Origin: Glomus cerebriforme | Taxonomy: Eukaryota > Glomeromycota > Glomeromycetes > Glomerales > Glomeraceae | Assembly (NCBI GenBank): GCA_003550305.1 | Contig: QKYT01000144.1 | Location: 14,704-78,703, forward strand | Direction: 5' to 3' | DNA length: 64,000 nt | In this document: positions 34,501 through 47,100 of the stretch, one piece after another | Layout: each line of letters begins with the position of its first letter | How positions within the stretch are numbered: the first letter of the stretch is position 1 | Program-made: the position numbers and the translations under genes | The notes under the pieces: model-generated | The model's input: the letters and a program-made list of their open reading frames with translations, nothing else | Databases searched by the model: none | What the model was told of the DNA's origin: nothing

Positions 34501-37099
34501 AATTATAATCAAAACATAAAGAGGCATATTTTGATTTTAAAGCGTCTGGTACAATTTTACCCTTCCCTTCTATTGTGCTTATAAGCTTTTCAAGATGCTC
34601 CTTCTCTTTATCTATTAAGGCGAACTTTGATTTAAGACAAATTATATGAAACACACTCTTATCTGATATTCCCAATGATCGGTCTCATCAAAATTAACCC
34701 AACCTTCTGGGTCCTCTTCCCACATTATCAAATCTTCCTTTCTCAATATCAGATAACTTGATATCAATAATTCGGCAAATGATTCGACGAAACTTGGAGT
34801 CAATATTTGTTCCTCTAGTATCTTCACCGCGTTGGAAAGACGCAATTCTTCACTTTCTATTTCGTAAATATTAAAGTTGATTTCAATGAATTTAAATGTT
34901 AACTATAGATATAAGTATATAAATACCTTTGATATCCTGATTATAACTAGACTTCCTTATAATGCCTTTCAACAATAATAAGGCTTGAATTAAAATTTTT
35001 TCTGTGCCATATGGTTGAGTCGACATTTCTATATCAAATAGAAAAAATAATTAAATAATTCTCTTTTATCTTACTAAGTTAACAAAATATATATAGATAA
35101 AATCTAAAATTTATAATCTGCGTACCTGTTTCGTACGATTTACTATGCATGACGAGTAGTTGCCAATAATAATGAACTACATCTCTAGACCCTGGAGTCA
35201 TTATAAATGAAATCGGACGCAATTTTTGTAATTCAACGTAAAATTTTCCAATTAGATTAACTTTTGAATCTAAGAGCTCAAAAATTGGAGAGGATGTATT
35301 CTGAAACGAATTTCCTGTTTTTTTTTTTTTTAAAAAAAAAAGTAATAATCAATAAACTATATTTTGTTATGCGATAAACAAAAATTAAATTGTAAGGTTA
35401 AAAAAATATTACTTAAAGTATAAAATTTTTGTAAATGATCAAAAGCTAAAACAAAGAATGCCTATGATAGAGAATAAGATTATTTAAAACAATGACCAAC
35501 GAATTTAAGTTTTCCATAATTAATAGATCATTATTATTGTCTCAATCACCTTCGTCTCATCAACCTTGCTGATATCTTGAAAACCATGAATAATTAAACG
35601 TCTGATAGACTTCAACGCAATTAGTGACGTTTCTAAATCCGTTGAATTTCTAATATCATTAGAAGTTGAAATCATATTGAAGAACCGGTTGGTATGCTCT
35701 ACATAAATGCTAGCCACATTACGAAGTAATTCTGGCGCAACCTTGTATATTTTATAAGAGAACAAAAAGATCAAATTATTTAAATTATTTGGAAACAAAA
35801 AAAAAATTAAGATAAAAACCTGTTCAAACATTTTCCGATCTGGTCCAAATGTTTTTGAACATAAAGCTTTCACTACTAAATGTAATGTTAATATTGCCCT
35901 CTTTTGTACTAAGATTGCCGGATTCACATTCATTGTTGAATGAATTATGGATAACAAATTTTGAAGCAGATCCGGCCTAATTTGATTAAATAAAATTTAT
36001 ATTATTCATATGATTCATAATATATAGATATTCTTAATATTTAAAACTCATGCACACCAATCGTTAGGAAAATCAATGCGGGCAATTTTAGAAACTAAAA
36101 CAGCACTTTGAGTTGCAAGCTAGAATATTAAAAAAAAACGCGTTATTAATTATAAATAAATTGATTAAATATTACGAGTCGTTATCACACCTGATTATGA
36201 CTTTCGTCCATAAAAGACAAAAGTTGGCTTCTAATCTTTGCTTTCTCCTCAGGGTTAATAGCACTTATGACGATAAAGGATGAAAGCAATTAATACAAAA
36301 ATTATCAAATATGAAATTTCTTGGAATTAATAAAAGAAAAAGATTCTAATCATCACTTTTTTGCCGTTTTACGCCAGTATTTATCCACGCCGTTTTTGAA
36401 ATATATAACTCCAAAAAATCGAATATTCACATCAACGGACTTGTCATTGGTAATATCCTATAAACGAACGTCATTTTACGAAGTTAAATATAATTGATAA
36501 TGAAAAAATAAAAAATAAAAATGAATTAATTAATAAATAAATAATTTTATGTAAATTATGATTATCTTTTCGTAATGATAATTATCATTCACATACTAAT
36601 TATTATTTTGATCGAATCGAATTTTTCAGGATTTATCGAATTATAAATGCATCAAAGAAAGATAAATTATAAATTAATTAATCAATGATTTGAAAATAAT
36701 TAATAATCAAAATAAACTATTTTTATACAATCTTTTATTTCATTTTTTACGCGTAATAATCTTACAATAAACCAAAATTATCTTTCTTTATATATTCTAT
36801 AATAACGAATATAAAAGAATATTGTCAAGTTCCGGTATAAATTTATTACTTCAAAAATAAACCACGATACTCTATAAATCTTTTCATGGCTCTTTTTACA
36901 TATATTATATAATACAAAGATACAAGAACCACACTATTTATATTCTTAAACTAAACTTTTCACTCACCAATAATGTAGAATAAAAGTCTGGAACTACTTC
37001 CCACTGTTTAAGCTGTGCCTCGGCAACTTTTATACGTTCTGGTTGCTGTGAAGCTGCTTCTGCTAAGGTTTGTAAAAGTTGATCGCGAGGGGAAGACAT
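31587..37099 (-). CDS. Importin-11 / Kap120-type nuclear transport receptor
   Basis: Twenty-two exons in coding order: 37099-36968, 36457-36357, 36263-36191, 36119-36058, 35976-35820, 35741-35550, 35461-35413, 35314-35126, 35028-34927, 34856-34657, 34409-34319, 34001-33860, 33779-33616, 33518-33361, 33300-33187, 33115-33041, 32951-32754, 32644-32456, 32384-32226, 32151-31994, 31922-31835, 31754-31587; about 986 aa, matching IPO11/Kap120 length. This karyopherin carries cargo through nuclear pores with Ran. The N-terminus has the importin-beta N-domain (VAEAQLKQWEVVPDFYSTLL, RFFGVIYFKNGVDKYWR). FPNDWPDLL, EDLIMWEEDPEGWVNF, YQIRPCAEKVF and IIRRRIAWIIGRW are importin-11-like. Unusual splicing: one AT-AC intron (33519-33615), one GC-AG intron (33780-33859) and a possible 3-base microexon (34083-34085). 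All other junctions are GT..AG. Confidence 0.88.
33519..33615 (-). other. Putative U12-type AT-AC spliceosomal intron
   Basis: On the coding (minus) strand the intron begins ATATCCTTGATAAT, an exact match to the U12 5' core ATATCCTT. It ends TTCTTAACTCCTAAAGCAC. The TTCTTAAC element matches the U12 branch consensus, and its branch A (33531) lies 12 bases from the terminal C. Splicing joins AAG AGT T to GT GTA GAT GAA TGG, giving LKSCVDEWDFD in frame with the importin fold. No GT donor exists in the expected interval. An AG three bases earlier would also keep frame, giving an AT-AG variant. Confidence 0.75.
34410..34656 (-). other. Long intron containing a protein-like ORF
   Basis: This 247-base importin intron is longer than most in the gene and less AT-rich. 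On the coding strand, in a different frame from the flanking exons, it is open from 34675 to 34469. The ORF reads through SKFALIDKEKEHLEKLISTI and DALKSKYASLCFDYNCLNS before a stop. The composition looks coding, but no family is recognised. It may be a captured gene fragment or chance. Confidence 0.35.
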
Positions 37100-37279
37100 A
37101 ATTTTTTTCTTAATCGTAAAATTATAATTTTTTTTTTTTAAAAAAAAAAAAAAAAAATTGTACCATAAACCTGGTTAGCGGATTTCCCAGAAAATGAAAT
37201 TTTCTACTGCGCACCGTCGATCGTTACTTAGTGGGATGATTAAAACTTGTAAAAAGTCGCGAATATTTCACATATAACC

Positions 37280-37445
37280 CAGTAAAAATTCAATATATCG
37301 AAGTTCGGAACAGTCACTGTTCCATTAGTAAAAATGTTACAAAAATCCATTATATAATATAGGTTTATCATAGATTATGATAATATGTTCTGGACCACAA
37401 TTAAATTATATCGAGATTTTACTTCCGGTATATCGAATTTCACTG
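37280..37445. mobile_element. MITE-like element with pogo/Tigger-type ends
   Basis: The left end is CAGTAAAAATTCAATATATC. The reverse complement of the right end begins CAGTGAAATTCGATATACCG. The ends align with a few mismatches over about 25 bases and start with CAGT, as in pogo/Tigger-type Tc1-mariner elements. The 166-base interior has no coding capacity. A TA target duplication is not evident, so the exact boundaries are uncertain. A similar single end (reverse complement CAGTGAGACTCGAAATATAG) occurs near 2042-2061. Confidence 0.5.
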
Positions 37446-39565
37446 TGTGGTTGTTATACCTAAACTTTGTTCCTAAAAAAGATTCTTTTTTTTTTTGTGG
37501 CGAAACATTAATTTAACAGGGTTTGGGGTTTTCAAGTCTCGTGCTTCGCAAACCGGTTATTCTTTTTTTATCCTACAGTATAAACACGTATCAGATATTT
37601 TTAAGGAAACAAGAGATAATATGAATCATTATTTATTATATAATAATAATAATATGAAATGTAACACAAATATGTGTAGTATAATTAATTTAATAGTGTG
37701 AATCGATTTTACCTAAATTGTTAATTTCATATCATCTATCATAATAATTAGGATCTTCGTTTTCAAAGTATTTTTATTTTTCTTTTAAGCAGTTGCAATC
37801 TTTTAATAAAGAAGGAAGACTCCTTTAATAATCTTTCTTAGTCGATTAAATTGGGATTTTCCGTTTGACGGAGAAGGGCCGAATTCCGGTTAGTTATTAC
37901 ATACAGTAAGAACTATCTAAAAACTAAAAAGCCTTTCATTTATTTGTCATACAAGAGCAACCGCCTCTGACAAACAATGAATTGCAATGCTTAGACGAAT
38001 AAGTTGCAGTGAAACAACCGAGATCAACATTATGATGGAATGCCCCTACTCTGCCCCTTGTCACTGATCTGACAGGTGCCTTATTATACTTTTCCCCTGT
38101 ATGGCTTTAAGTCGCTTCTTTGTAGTTAGCGAATTTTACAAATTATTTGAAATACTAAGTCCGTAATAACTAAAATGATTTCATAGTGCCAAGTTGTTTG
38201 TAAATAATTAAAATTGGAAATTACGCGTTTTAAAAAAAATATTAGTAATATATTTTATTGTTTAGTATGTGGCTTGGAATTCTATTGCCCCAACACATTT
38301 AAAATTTGTAAACCGTGTGATCATTATTATACTTCGATTTATAATTAGAAATTGATTCCAACATAAAATTTTTTGTATTCAAGTTTTAGAATGAAAAATT
38401 TTTCAAATTAGTTCAAATATTCGAGACTTTGGAAACAATTACTGCGCTCTGTGGAGAAGAAAATAGAGATCAAGAATTTTACCTAATAAAATCCCTTACC
38501 AAATGTATTATAGTTCATTTTGATATTCGTCAATCAATTTAGCTTAGCCTATCAATTCATTACCTTAAAGAGTTACTAGCAATCGTGTCTTAGCCCAAAG
38601 GACCTGACACTAACTTATGTGATTCCTGCATATATTTTCTATTTGATTATTGATCTCTCGATTTATTTGAGTATTGAGTTATAACCCTTACAAACTCTCT
38701 CTCGTACTTGACACCGCCCTTACATGTGAAGAAGCGTTTCCGATTTTTCATTCAAGGTTTCGCTTGTTCTATTACTTAAGGTATATAATATATTTTACCT
38801 GTATCATTTTTTGTTCAACGTTTCTAAAAATTTTATATATACAAAAGCTACTTTCTTTTGTTAAGAGTTTTGAGAGGTTCGATGGTTTAAAGATTATATT
38901 TTTTAAACCATAAATTCGTAATTTTCTTTTTCTTTAGTTTATGTTCGTCTCTCCTAAACTTTTTTGTAACTTAATCAAAAAACTTTCTTCTTTTGTTAAG
39001 AAACCCGAAATGCTGATTTCCAAAGTCACTTTATAGGTAATAAAGAAAACCCCTCTCTTAACGAATTTTTTTTAATTAATATGTAGGTGTCTTTAAATAA
39101 AACGCTTTTCTTAACATCGTTCTAATAATATCAAGAAAGAGAAGCAGCGGCTCTTAACAAAAATAAACCAGTAAGTTTTTTTCAACATTAAATACTTACA
39201 ATAACAATAATATGGAAAGAGCATTATTAATAAGTTAGTACCTTTTTATTAAAATTATAGCAAGCAAACTTTTTGCCATTCTTTTGCGAAAACATACAAG
39301 TTTTCGTTTTCTTTTTCTTTGTAAGTAAGTGTCTCATACAATCGTAAATAGTGAGAAACTCTTGTTTCCCAATTTTTTATGAATTTTCAAATAAATTACA
39401 TAGGATTATACAAAATTATGCTTCAACAATTTATCACGCTCGATCTTCAACATTTCCCTCAACCAACTGACTCCTTTGTTAGGTGATTGGTTGTATTTCC
39501 TATACAATAAATAATAGAAGAGCTAAAAGAAGATTTATTTTCTCTGGGATAGCATTTTTACCTTC

Positions 39566-39600
39566 AAATACGGCAAATACGGCAAATACGGCAATACGGC
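39566..39600 (+). repeat. Nine-base tandem repeat in the transferase 5' leader
   Basis: Three perfect copies of AAATACGGC and a fourth lacking one A lie about 65-100 bases upstream of the ATG at 39664. The copies are GC-richer than the surrounding leader. This may be simple slippage or a cluster of binding sites. Confidence 0.7.
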
Positions 39601-39663
39601 AGGACTTCGACGAGCGACCGAATATCGTTAAGTACACTTAAGTTCCAAACGATTCGGAAGAAT

Positions 39664-42600
39664 ATGCAGGATCCGATCGGTTCAAATTTAGAAGTATTGA
39701 AGCTACAATCCGACAATGCGGAATTGGCAAAGGCATACTGGTCGGTCGGTAATTATTCACAAGCAATTTTTCATGCAAAAAAATCGGTATTACACAAACC
39801 TACAGATTGGTTATGGATCGACTCCGTTATCACAGCATTCATGAATCCAAATTATAATTATCACAATGAAGCACTGGAAGTATTGGACGCCGTGATTAAC
39901 AGGTTAGATACAATAAAACAAACGATACCAAATACTGAGTGGAATCAAATACAATCATTATATCGACGGCGAGCATTGGTTAAACAATATCTTAATAGAT
40001 ATGAGGATTCTATTGAGGATCTCATAAATGTCATCGTGGTAGCTTGTGCAAATTTTCAGTTTGTAGACTTGATTGATCATATACTGGGATGTTGCAACTT
40101 TTATGGTTATTGCATACAAAATTACATGAATGTACAACAAACTGTTACTTTGTTGAATGGTTTACAACCTCATTCTTTCGTAAATTCGCCCATACCAAGT
40201 TTCTTTATGGACCCTGATTTCGTTCTTACAGGTTTATTACAATACCTATTTCCATTTGCTCATGGATATCTGCCTGGTCACACTTTCATTATTAGTTATC
40301 ATGATCGTGAATTTGCACAAAAAGATGCTGCCTCAGGATTCTTTGAGATTGCAAAGGCGTTTGAAACAGATCCAGTGAAATGTTCAAAATTTTTAAATGC
40401 AACACCTATGCGATCGATATCGTTACTTTTGTTATATATGTCAATTGCAACATATCCAACATCAGAATCATTTCTTCTTCTTGCGGAAGTATTGACTAAG
40501 ATATCTGATTCGGTTACAATGGGTCAAGAAATTCTTGATGGACCAAATTTAGCTTTAAAATTCCTGTACAAGGCAGTTTTATTCGATCAAAATAATCCCG
40601 ATATTTATATGGCGATGGCAGATATTTATTGGAGACAAAATAATTTGATTGATGCCACTCTTATTTATCAAAAAATATTTGGAAGGAATAAGCCCCATGA
40701 TGATGAAATAACGAGAAGATTTGTTTTAGGATGTAATGTTACTGGAGAAAAATGTAGAAGTGAAGGGAGATGGGAGGACGCTTTAAAGTTTTTTGAAACT
40801 GCTTATACAATTAATCCAGATAACACTGATGCTTTGACATTTTATTCACAAGCGCTCAATTCAGTTTGTGATTGGTCAAAACGTGGCGGTGTTGGAGTTT
40901 TCTATGTAGATCAATGCAATACTTTGATGTTTTCAGATATTCCTAAGAAAGTTGGAATGATGGGAAGAGTTTCTGATGTTGTTGATAACTTTATAAAGGA
41001 AGGGGCAAAGTTCGGAGAAGGGATTATCCAACAGTTTGGAGGACTGCATAAACTCTTCAATTTTCTTTGTGTTGGACTTAATTCTGATGATGCATGCTAT
41101 AAATGGTTAAAAACAAGGGCTGACTTAATAGCTTCCACAAAAAATCCACCGAGTTTAAAGAACGAAGGTGGTTTTATCTTACGACTTATTAATAGATTGA
41201 CTCGTCGTGTTCAACATCGTTGGTATATTGAATGCTATGGAAATCAAATTATTTCGCAGACTCTTCAACAAGCAATCTGTAAAAATGTTAAATATAATGA
41301 AAAATACCTTCGTCCAAAAGTTCCACCAAATTTACCACAACCTTCTCCAAGTCCTGTACAGCCATGGTACACGTTTACTTATGATCTTAGTCCAAAGCAA
41401 ATAAGATTGGTCAGTCATCGTCAAGCATTACACATTGCATATGATGCATTTACTGCCAATTGGCTTCCGGATACCGTTTTTCCTCCACCGCCACCACCAT
41501 CTCCAAGAATTAAAATTGGATACGTATCATTTGACCTAAAAGATCACCCACTTGCTCATTTAATGCAATCTGTTTTTGAATTTCATAACAGGCAACACTT
41601 TGAGGTTTACGTTTACGCATTAAATCCTGATGATGGATCTACGTATAGGCAAAAAATTATGGCAGGTTGTGATCACTCTAGAGATTGTAGTGGAAGCTCT
41701 ACTAAAGATATATGTGATCAGATCATTCAAGATGGTATCCATATATTGATCAACTTGAACGGATATACAGCAGGAGACCGGAATCATATTTTTGCTGCTC
41801 GACCTGCACCTATTCAAATGCAACATATGGGATTTGCTGGCACGATGGGAGGTCTATGGACCGATTATAACATTGTAGATGATATGATCGTTCCACCAAT
41901 GTTAACAAATGAAGAGGCATTTAAACGTAAAACAAAACATCACGTAGGTGATATTTGTGAAGAGTTAGATCCTGAAGAAGATGATGATAATATTTGGGTA
42001 TACCCGGAGAAAACTCTTAGTCTTCCAGATACCTACTTTGTAAATGATCATAGACAAGGGTTTCGTGACGATCAACACATAAGAGGCACTGTTTTTGCGT
42101 CTCGTGCAGATATTCAATGGACACTTGAAGAGGACAAACGCTGGAAGATGCGACAACAATTATTCCCGAGTGTTCCTGATGATTGGGTAATTTTTGCAAA
42201 CTTTAACCAATTATATAAAGTGAGTTAAAGTAATTTTAAAATATTTAACAATCAATTTATTGCATAAGATTATTAAATTTCCTAATTTACCTGTAAAATT
42301 TTATAAGTGTACTAAATTTTTTATTTTCCTTTTTAGATTGACCCAGTTATATTCAAGGTGTGGCTGGAGATCCTTGCTCAGGTACCTAATTCTATCCTAT
42401 GGTTATTAAAATTTCCCGCGGATGGAGCTAAGAATTTGTACAGTACGGCTTTACAATGGGCTGGTATGGGAGTTGCAAACCGCATTCATTTTACAGATAT
42501 AGCGGGCAAACACGATCATATTCTTCGTGGAAGAGTCGCTGATTTGGTTTTAGATACACCACAAGTAAATGCACATACGACAGCTTGTGATATCTTGTGG

Positions 42601-42978
42601 TCTGGAACCCCGATCTTGACGCTCTGCGGAAATGATCATAAATGGTGTTCAAGAGTTGCTGCTTCAATATGCAAATCAACTGGTTCTGGTGAAAAAATGA
42701 TTGCCAAAGATCATGCTGATTATGAACGAAGAGCAATCGAGCTTGCCAGGTCAGTAAGATATAATTACTGGCAACCCAATTTCCCACATTTTATGCCACC
42801 GCAAGTTCATCGAAGTGGTTTTGGAGAACTTATCGAATTAAGGAAAAAACTATTTCTCAATCGCGATAGTATGAGGCTTTTCGATACTCAAAGAATTGTA
42901 GCAAATCTGGAAAAAGGTTACGCTATGGCTTGGGAATTATGGGTAACAGATAATGAAAAGAACATCAAGGTACTATGA
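39664..42978 (+). CDS. O-GlcNAc transferase-like protein (GT41, TPR plus catalytic domain)
   Basis: Two exons, 39664-42219 and 42337-42978, encode 1065 aa. The first half is TPR-like helical repeats, for example AELAKAYWSVGNYSQAIFHA near residue 20 and EDALKFFETAYTINPDNTDA near residue 378. After a proline-rich linker, the catalytic region starts near residue 610. It has KIGYVSFDLKDHPLAHLMQS (conserved catalytic-face histidine), NLNGYTAGDRNHIFAARPAP and MGFAGTMGG. These are followed by FANFNQLYKIDPVIFKVW across the exon junction, and HTTACDILWSGTPILTL near residue 930. GT41 enzymes move GlcNAc (or fucose in SPINDLY-type members) to Ser/Thr of nuclear and cytosolic proteins. Which sugar is used here is not certain. 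The start ATG precedes the first TPR directly. The single intron is GT..AG. Confidence 0.9.
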
Positions 42979-44116
42979 AAAATAGTAAACTGGAAGATTA
43001 ATTAATGGCTCAGTTTAGTTTAATTGATAGATTGCAAAGAAATTTATTTAATTCCCTTTATAAGAACTCCCTTTTGGATAGATATATAGTTGTATAACAA
43101 AAGGTATTATTCAAATCTGCATTATTCCATAACAAAACTTCAAAAATATATATATATTTCTTTTTTCTCTTTAGTAATAAAAAATTTTCGATGATCCTAT
43201 AATTTATAGGATTTGTAAATACAAAATCTTAAAAAATTATTTAATCTACAAAGAAATTTTTTTATTAATATTGTAGTGAGATAGAAATCATCACAAACGT
43301 TTTTTTTTTCAAAAATTAACTGCATTTTTCATTATATTCCTACGAATATCATTAGATTCAGCGTAAAATTTTTTTTCTATAATTTAAAGATCAATGTAAT
43401 TTCCCTTTTTTTTTTTTTTTTTACTTTTCAATAAATTCTTTTGATTACTGCAGATTTATTGGGGCACGTGACATATATTTCGAAATGAGTCCTACACTCA
43501 CCTAATTTTTTTTTTTTAATTTTACTTGTTCATAAAATAAAGTAGTGTTACACGAAAATAAGAATTTTTATGGAAGCTAAGACAATTTTGAAATTTGTTT
43601 ACAAGAAAAAATTATTAAGTGTGTTCTATTTAATATACTATATGTTGTGCGATTTATAACTAACTATAACAGTACTAAAATAATGTGGAACTTCTTTCGT
43701 GAATGGTTACGTTTTTTTATTTTCCTTGGATGGATTGAACGCCCAAAAAAACTGCAGCTGATTTCTTTGATCACATTGTTTTCTTTTAAAAATCATATTT
43801 TTTCACCTGTCAAATTGCGACTAAAAAAAATGGTACTCAAACCCGCAGTTTTAATATAATTCTAGAAATTAAATTATTTATTAGTATTTAGTAACCATCC
43901 CCACAGAAAGGTGTACGAGTGTCACCTGACCCTTGACTACTTTTCTCAGATATTTTTTTTCACTTCCTGCTTGCTGTAAACAAAAAAAATCTATTACTAG
44001 GACGATTAATTAAAAAATATATACATATAATTAAAAAAACTTTACAGTATATGAATGGGAATTTTGAGCAAAATATTTAAGATAAAAATAATCACATAAG
44101 TTTCAGATTTGCACCA
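42979..44116. other. Intergenic region
   Basis: 1.1 kb of AT-rich spacer between two plus-strand genes. A CACGTG palindrome in a GGGGCACGTGAC context sits at 43465-43470. The ORF at 43647-43859 is hydrophobic and low complexity and was not accepted. The part near 43910-44110 probably includes the CLASP promoter and leader. Confidence 0.5.
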
Positions 44117-47100
44117 ATGACAGAAGCTGTCGATAAGGTGCTTCTCGCATTAAAGGGGAATAGTATGTCCTTATTATTTATTTATTTATTTATTTATGAT
44201 ATTGAGTGTTTTTATTTTAACTTACCTGTCGCAAAAAAACTGATAATAAATATTTTCTTACATATTTTCATTATTGGATATTACATTAAAAAAAATAATT
44301 TTATATATATAAGACACGGAAAAAAAAATTGAAGCGATTTCAACTTTAGAAGATGAATTATTAGAGGAAACTCCGTTAGAGGTTAGTAAATTATTAGATA
44401 TTGATTTCAAATCATGAATTTGGGATCAATTAAATTAACCAAAAATGGAAATAGGAGGTTTTTGTAATTTGGGAGTGAAATATTAATTATTTCGATTCTT
44501 TTCGCTGCTAATAATCAAAATCATCAATTGCTAATTATAATTTTTTTTTTATATTATTTAGCCACAAGAAATTAATCAGCTTGTACCAGCTTTGAGAGAT
44601 GCTCTCAAAGGCTCTCAACAACAAGTTTCATTTGCAGCACTGATTTGCCTAAACCCATTAGTATCTTTAATATCAGAAACACATCCTACATTTCTTAAGA
44701 ATGTTGTTATAGCTTTTGCAGCGGCAGTAATAGATAAGTTAGGAGATAATAGAGACAAAGCAAGAGATGCAGCATCAAATGTTTTATTGACTATGTGGGA
44801 ATCAGCTACGAAGAATGGTGGTAATGCAATCACAGGACCATTAGCGACTATAATTAAAGAAACAGCTTATGGACATAAACAGTGGAGAGTTCGCGAACAG
44901 GTGAATATTTAAATATTATTATTTTTAATATTTTAACAATTAACAAACAAATTAAAATTTTTTTACGAATCTATTATAATCATAATTTCAGATTTTACAA
45001 TGGATAGTTACATGTACTAGGAGGATTCCAGATTTTTCTATAAAACAATGGGTACCACATATGGTAAAATTATTGGAAGACCCTCATGAGCAAGTGAGAG
45101 AAACTGCAAAAGACAGAATAGTTTTACTTTTCAGGTGAGATGATTATTAGGTTGACTTTTATTTTTAATTAAGTAAAGTTTAAGTTTAATAATATGCATT
45201 TTATATTTACAGTGGTGCAGCAGTACATGCCAAATCAGATCTTAAACGTGAGCTTGAGAAACAATCGGTTCGTCCTGCAATAGTAGAATATATTTCATCA
45301 AAATTATCAACCACTGATACAAATGACGTAGATGTTTATCCTGATAATGTGACAGAACCTACCGAGGAAGATTATATGAGCGGTGGTACTCAGAATGAGG
45401 AAATATCAAAACCTATAGAATATGTTACTAGACCCCCTAGTTCTGCTGATAGTGAAATTGGAGTAATACACGTAAGTAAAATATCACATTTAACCTCGTT
45501 AATCACACATTATTCAACGATCGTTCTTATTTAGGTTGAAAGTGCAAGAGAACTGGAAAAAGAGTTTCAAAACTTATTGGCACCGTTCTCAGGAAAAGAA
45601 TCCGAACAAAATTGGTTAATTCGGGAGAGAGGGATTAATAAACTGAGATCTTTGACAAGGGGAGAAGCATCACAATATCCAGATGTATTTGTAAATGGGT
45701 TGAAATTACTTATGGATGGAATTCTCACATCAGTACGTTGAATATTTATAATTTTTTTTTTAATCACACCTTTACGTGAGATAAACTTAATTTACTTTTA
45801 TTACATTTCAACTTGTGGGGGGTGAATAACGAATGTTAGCTTGCGAGTTTACGTACAACACTCACATTAGCTACAAGTGGATTAATTAAAGATTTAGCAT
45901 CACACCTTAAAACGGCGATTGACCCCTTTGCTGATAATTTACTTGCAAGTTTAATAAAAATGGTTAGCTCAACAAAAAAAATGGTGGCAAATGCTGCCGC
46001 CAACTCGGCAAACTCATTATTACAACATTGTTCATATCATGCTAGACTTGTAACTCAAGTTTGGCATGCAATGGAAGAAAAGAATACACAATTACGAACT
46101 TATGCTATCGGGTTTGTGAAAACAGTCATTCAAGCACATGTTGATCGAAAGGACGCAATGGAACGATCCGGTGGTGTAGAATCACTAGAAAAATGTGTTC
46201 GAAAGGGCTTAACTGATGCTGCACCTAAAGTAAGGGAAGGATGTCGTGAAGTGTTTTGGACATTTTATGAAGTCTGGCCAGATAGAGGCGAAAAGTATGT
46301 CAATTTTGTTACAACGCATTTTTATTATAGTTTGAACAAAAGTTTAATCTGGCTAAAATACGTGTAGGATTTTGAAAAATTTGGAACCTGCGGTAAAAAA
46401 AAAGTTGGAACGCGATCGATCGAGAAATTTTTCAATGACTCCCTCATCAACTTCACCAATAACGACATCCTCACCTCCAAGACGATCAACTACACCTGCT
46501 CCAAGAAATCGTGCTAGATCTTCAAGCATGAGTAAATCAAGACGACTTAGTATTCCACAACCAGATAATATTGCTAGTGATAATCACTCAATGCCTAATG
46601 ATTCACCAAAAACCGTAAAAGAATCTTCGAAGCTTATGAAACCACCAGTAACTCCATTACGTTCGAAATCACCTGCACCACCCTCGATGAGAAGTAAATC
46701 CACGAACAATCTTTCGGCAGCCAATAACACACCTTCAAAATCTAATAAGCCTACAAGTTCACAAACCAAAAAAGGTTCACCACAAACACAAAATATACAA
46801 CCTAGAGAACTTACAGTTATTGAACAATTAGAACATAGTGACTGGAATATTCGAATCGAAGGATTATTCAATGTGGCGCAATCAGTAGTACAAAGATCAT
46901 TAGCATCGTCTCCAGCTAATGATTTCAAAAAATCAGATGAAGAATTGGGTCCAGTACTACTTAATATGTTGAATGATCCAACTCCTAAAGTTATTGAGAA
47001 TTTTCTGGATCCCAGTGTTATTCCTGAATTAGCAAGGGTTATTCGTCTTGAAAATTTAATACCACGACTTTTGTTACTTGTTAATGATGATAGTAAATCA

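Larger units (their letters stand above)
37100..39663. other. Divergent intergenic region
   Basis: 2.56 kb between the importin (-) and O-GlcNAc transferase-like (+) starts. It contains the pogo-like MITE at 37280-37445 and several copies of a CTTTCTTTTGTTAAGA-like motif between about 38850 and 39130. It also includes the 5' leader of the transferase gene with a 9-base tandem repeat. ORFs at 37495-37701 and 38674-38913 lack recognisable domains and sit in low-complexity sequence, so I do not call them. Confidence 0.5.

Noticed and set aside
31587..37099. Exportin-1/CRM1 identity for the karyopherin gene
   Set aside because: The WEEDPEGWVNF, YQIRPCAEKVF and IIRRRIAWIIGRW blocks and the total length fit importin-11/Kap120; the CRM1 central conserved region is absent.
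37495..37701. 68-codon plus-strand ORF
   Set aside because: It ends in Asn/Met-rich low complexity next to a MITE, with no support as a gene.
38674..38913. 79-codon plus-strand ORF upstream of the O-GlcNAc transferase-like gene
   Set aside because: Aromatic-rich AT-driven sequence in the probable leader/promoter area, with no homology recognised.
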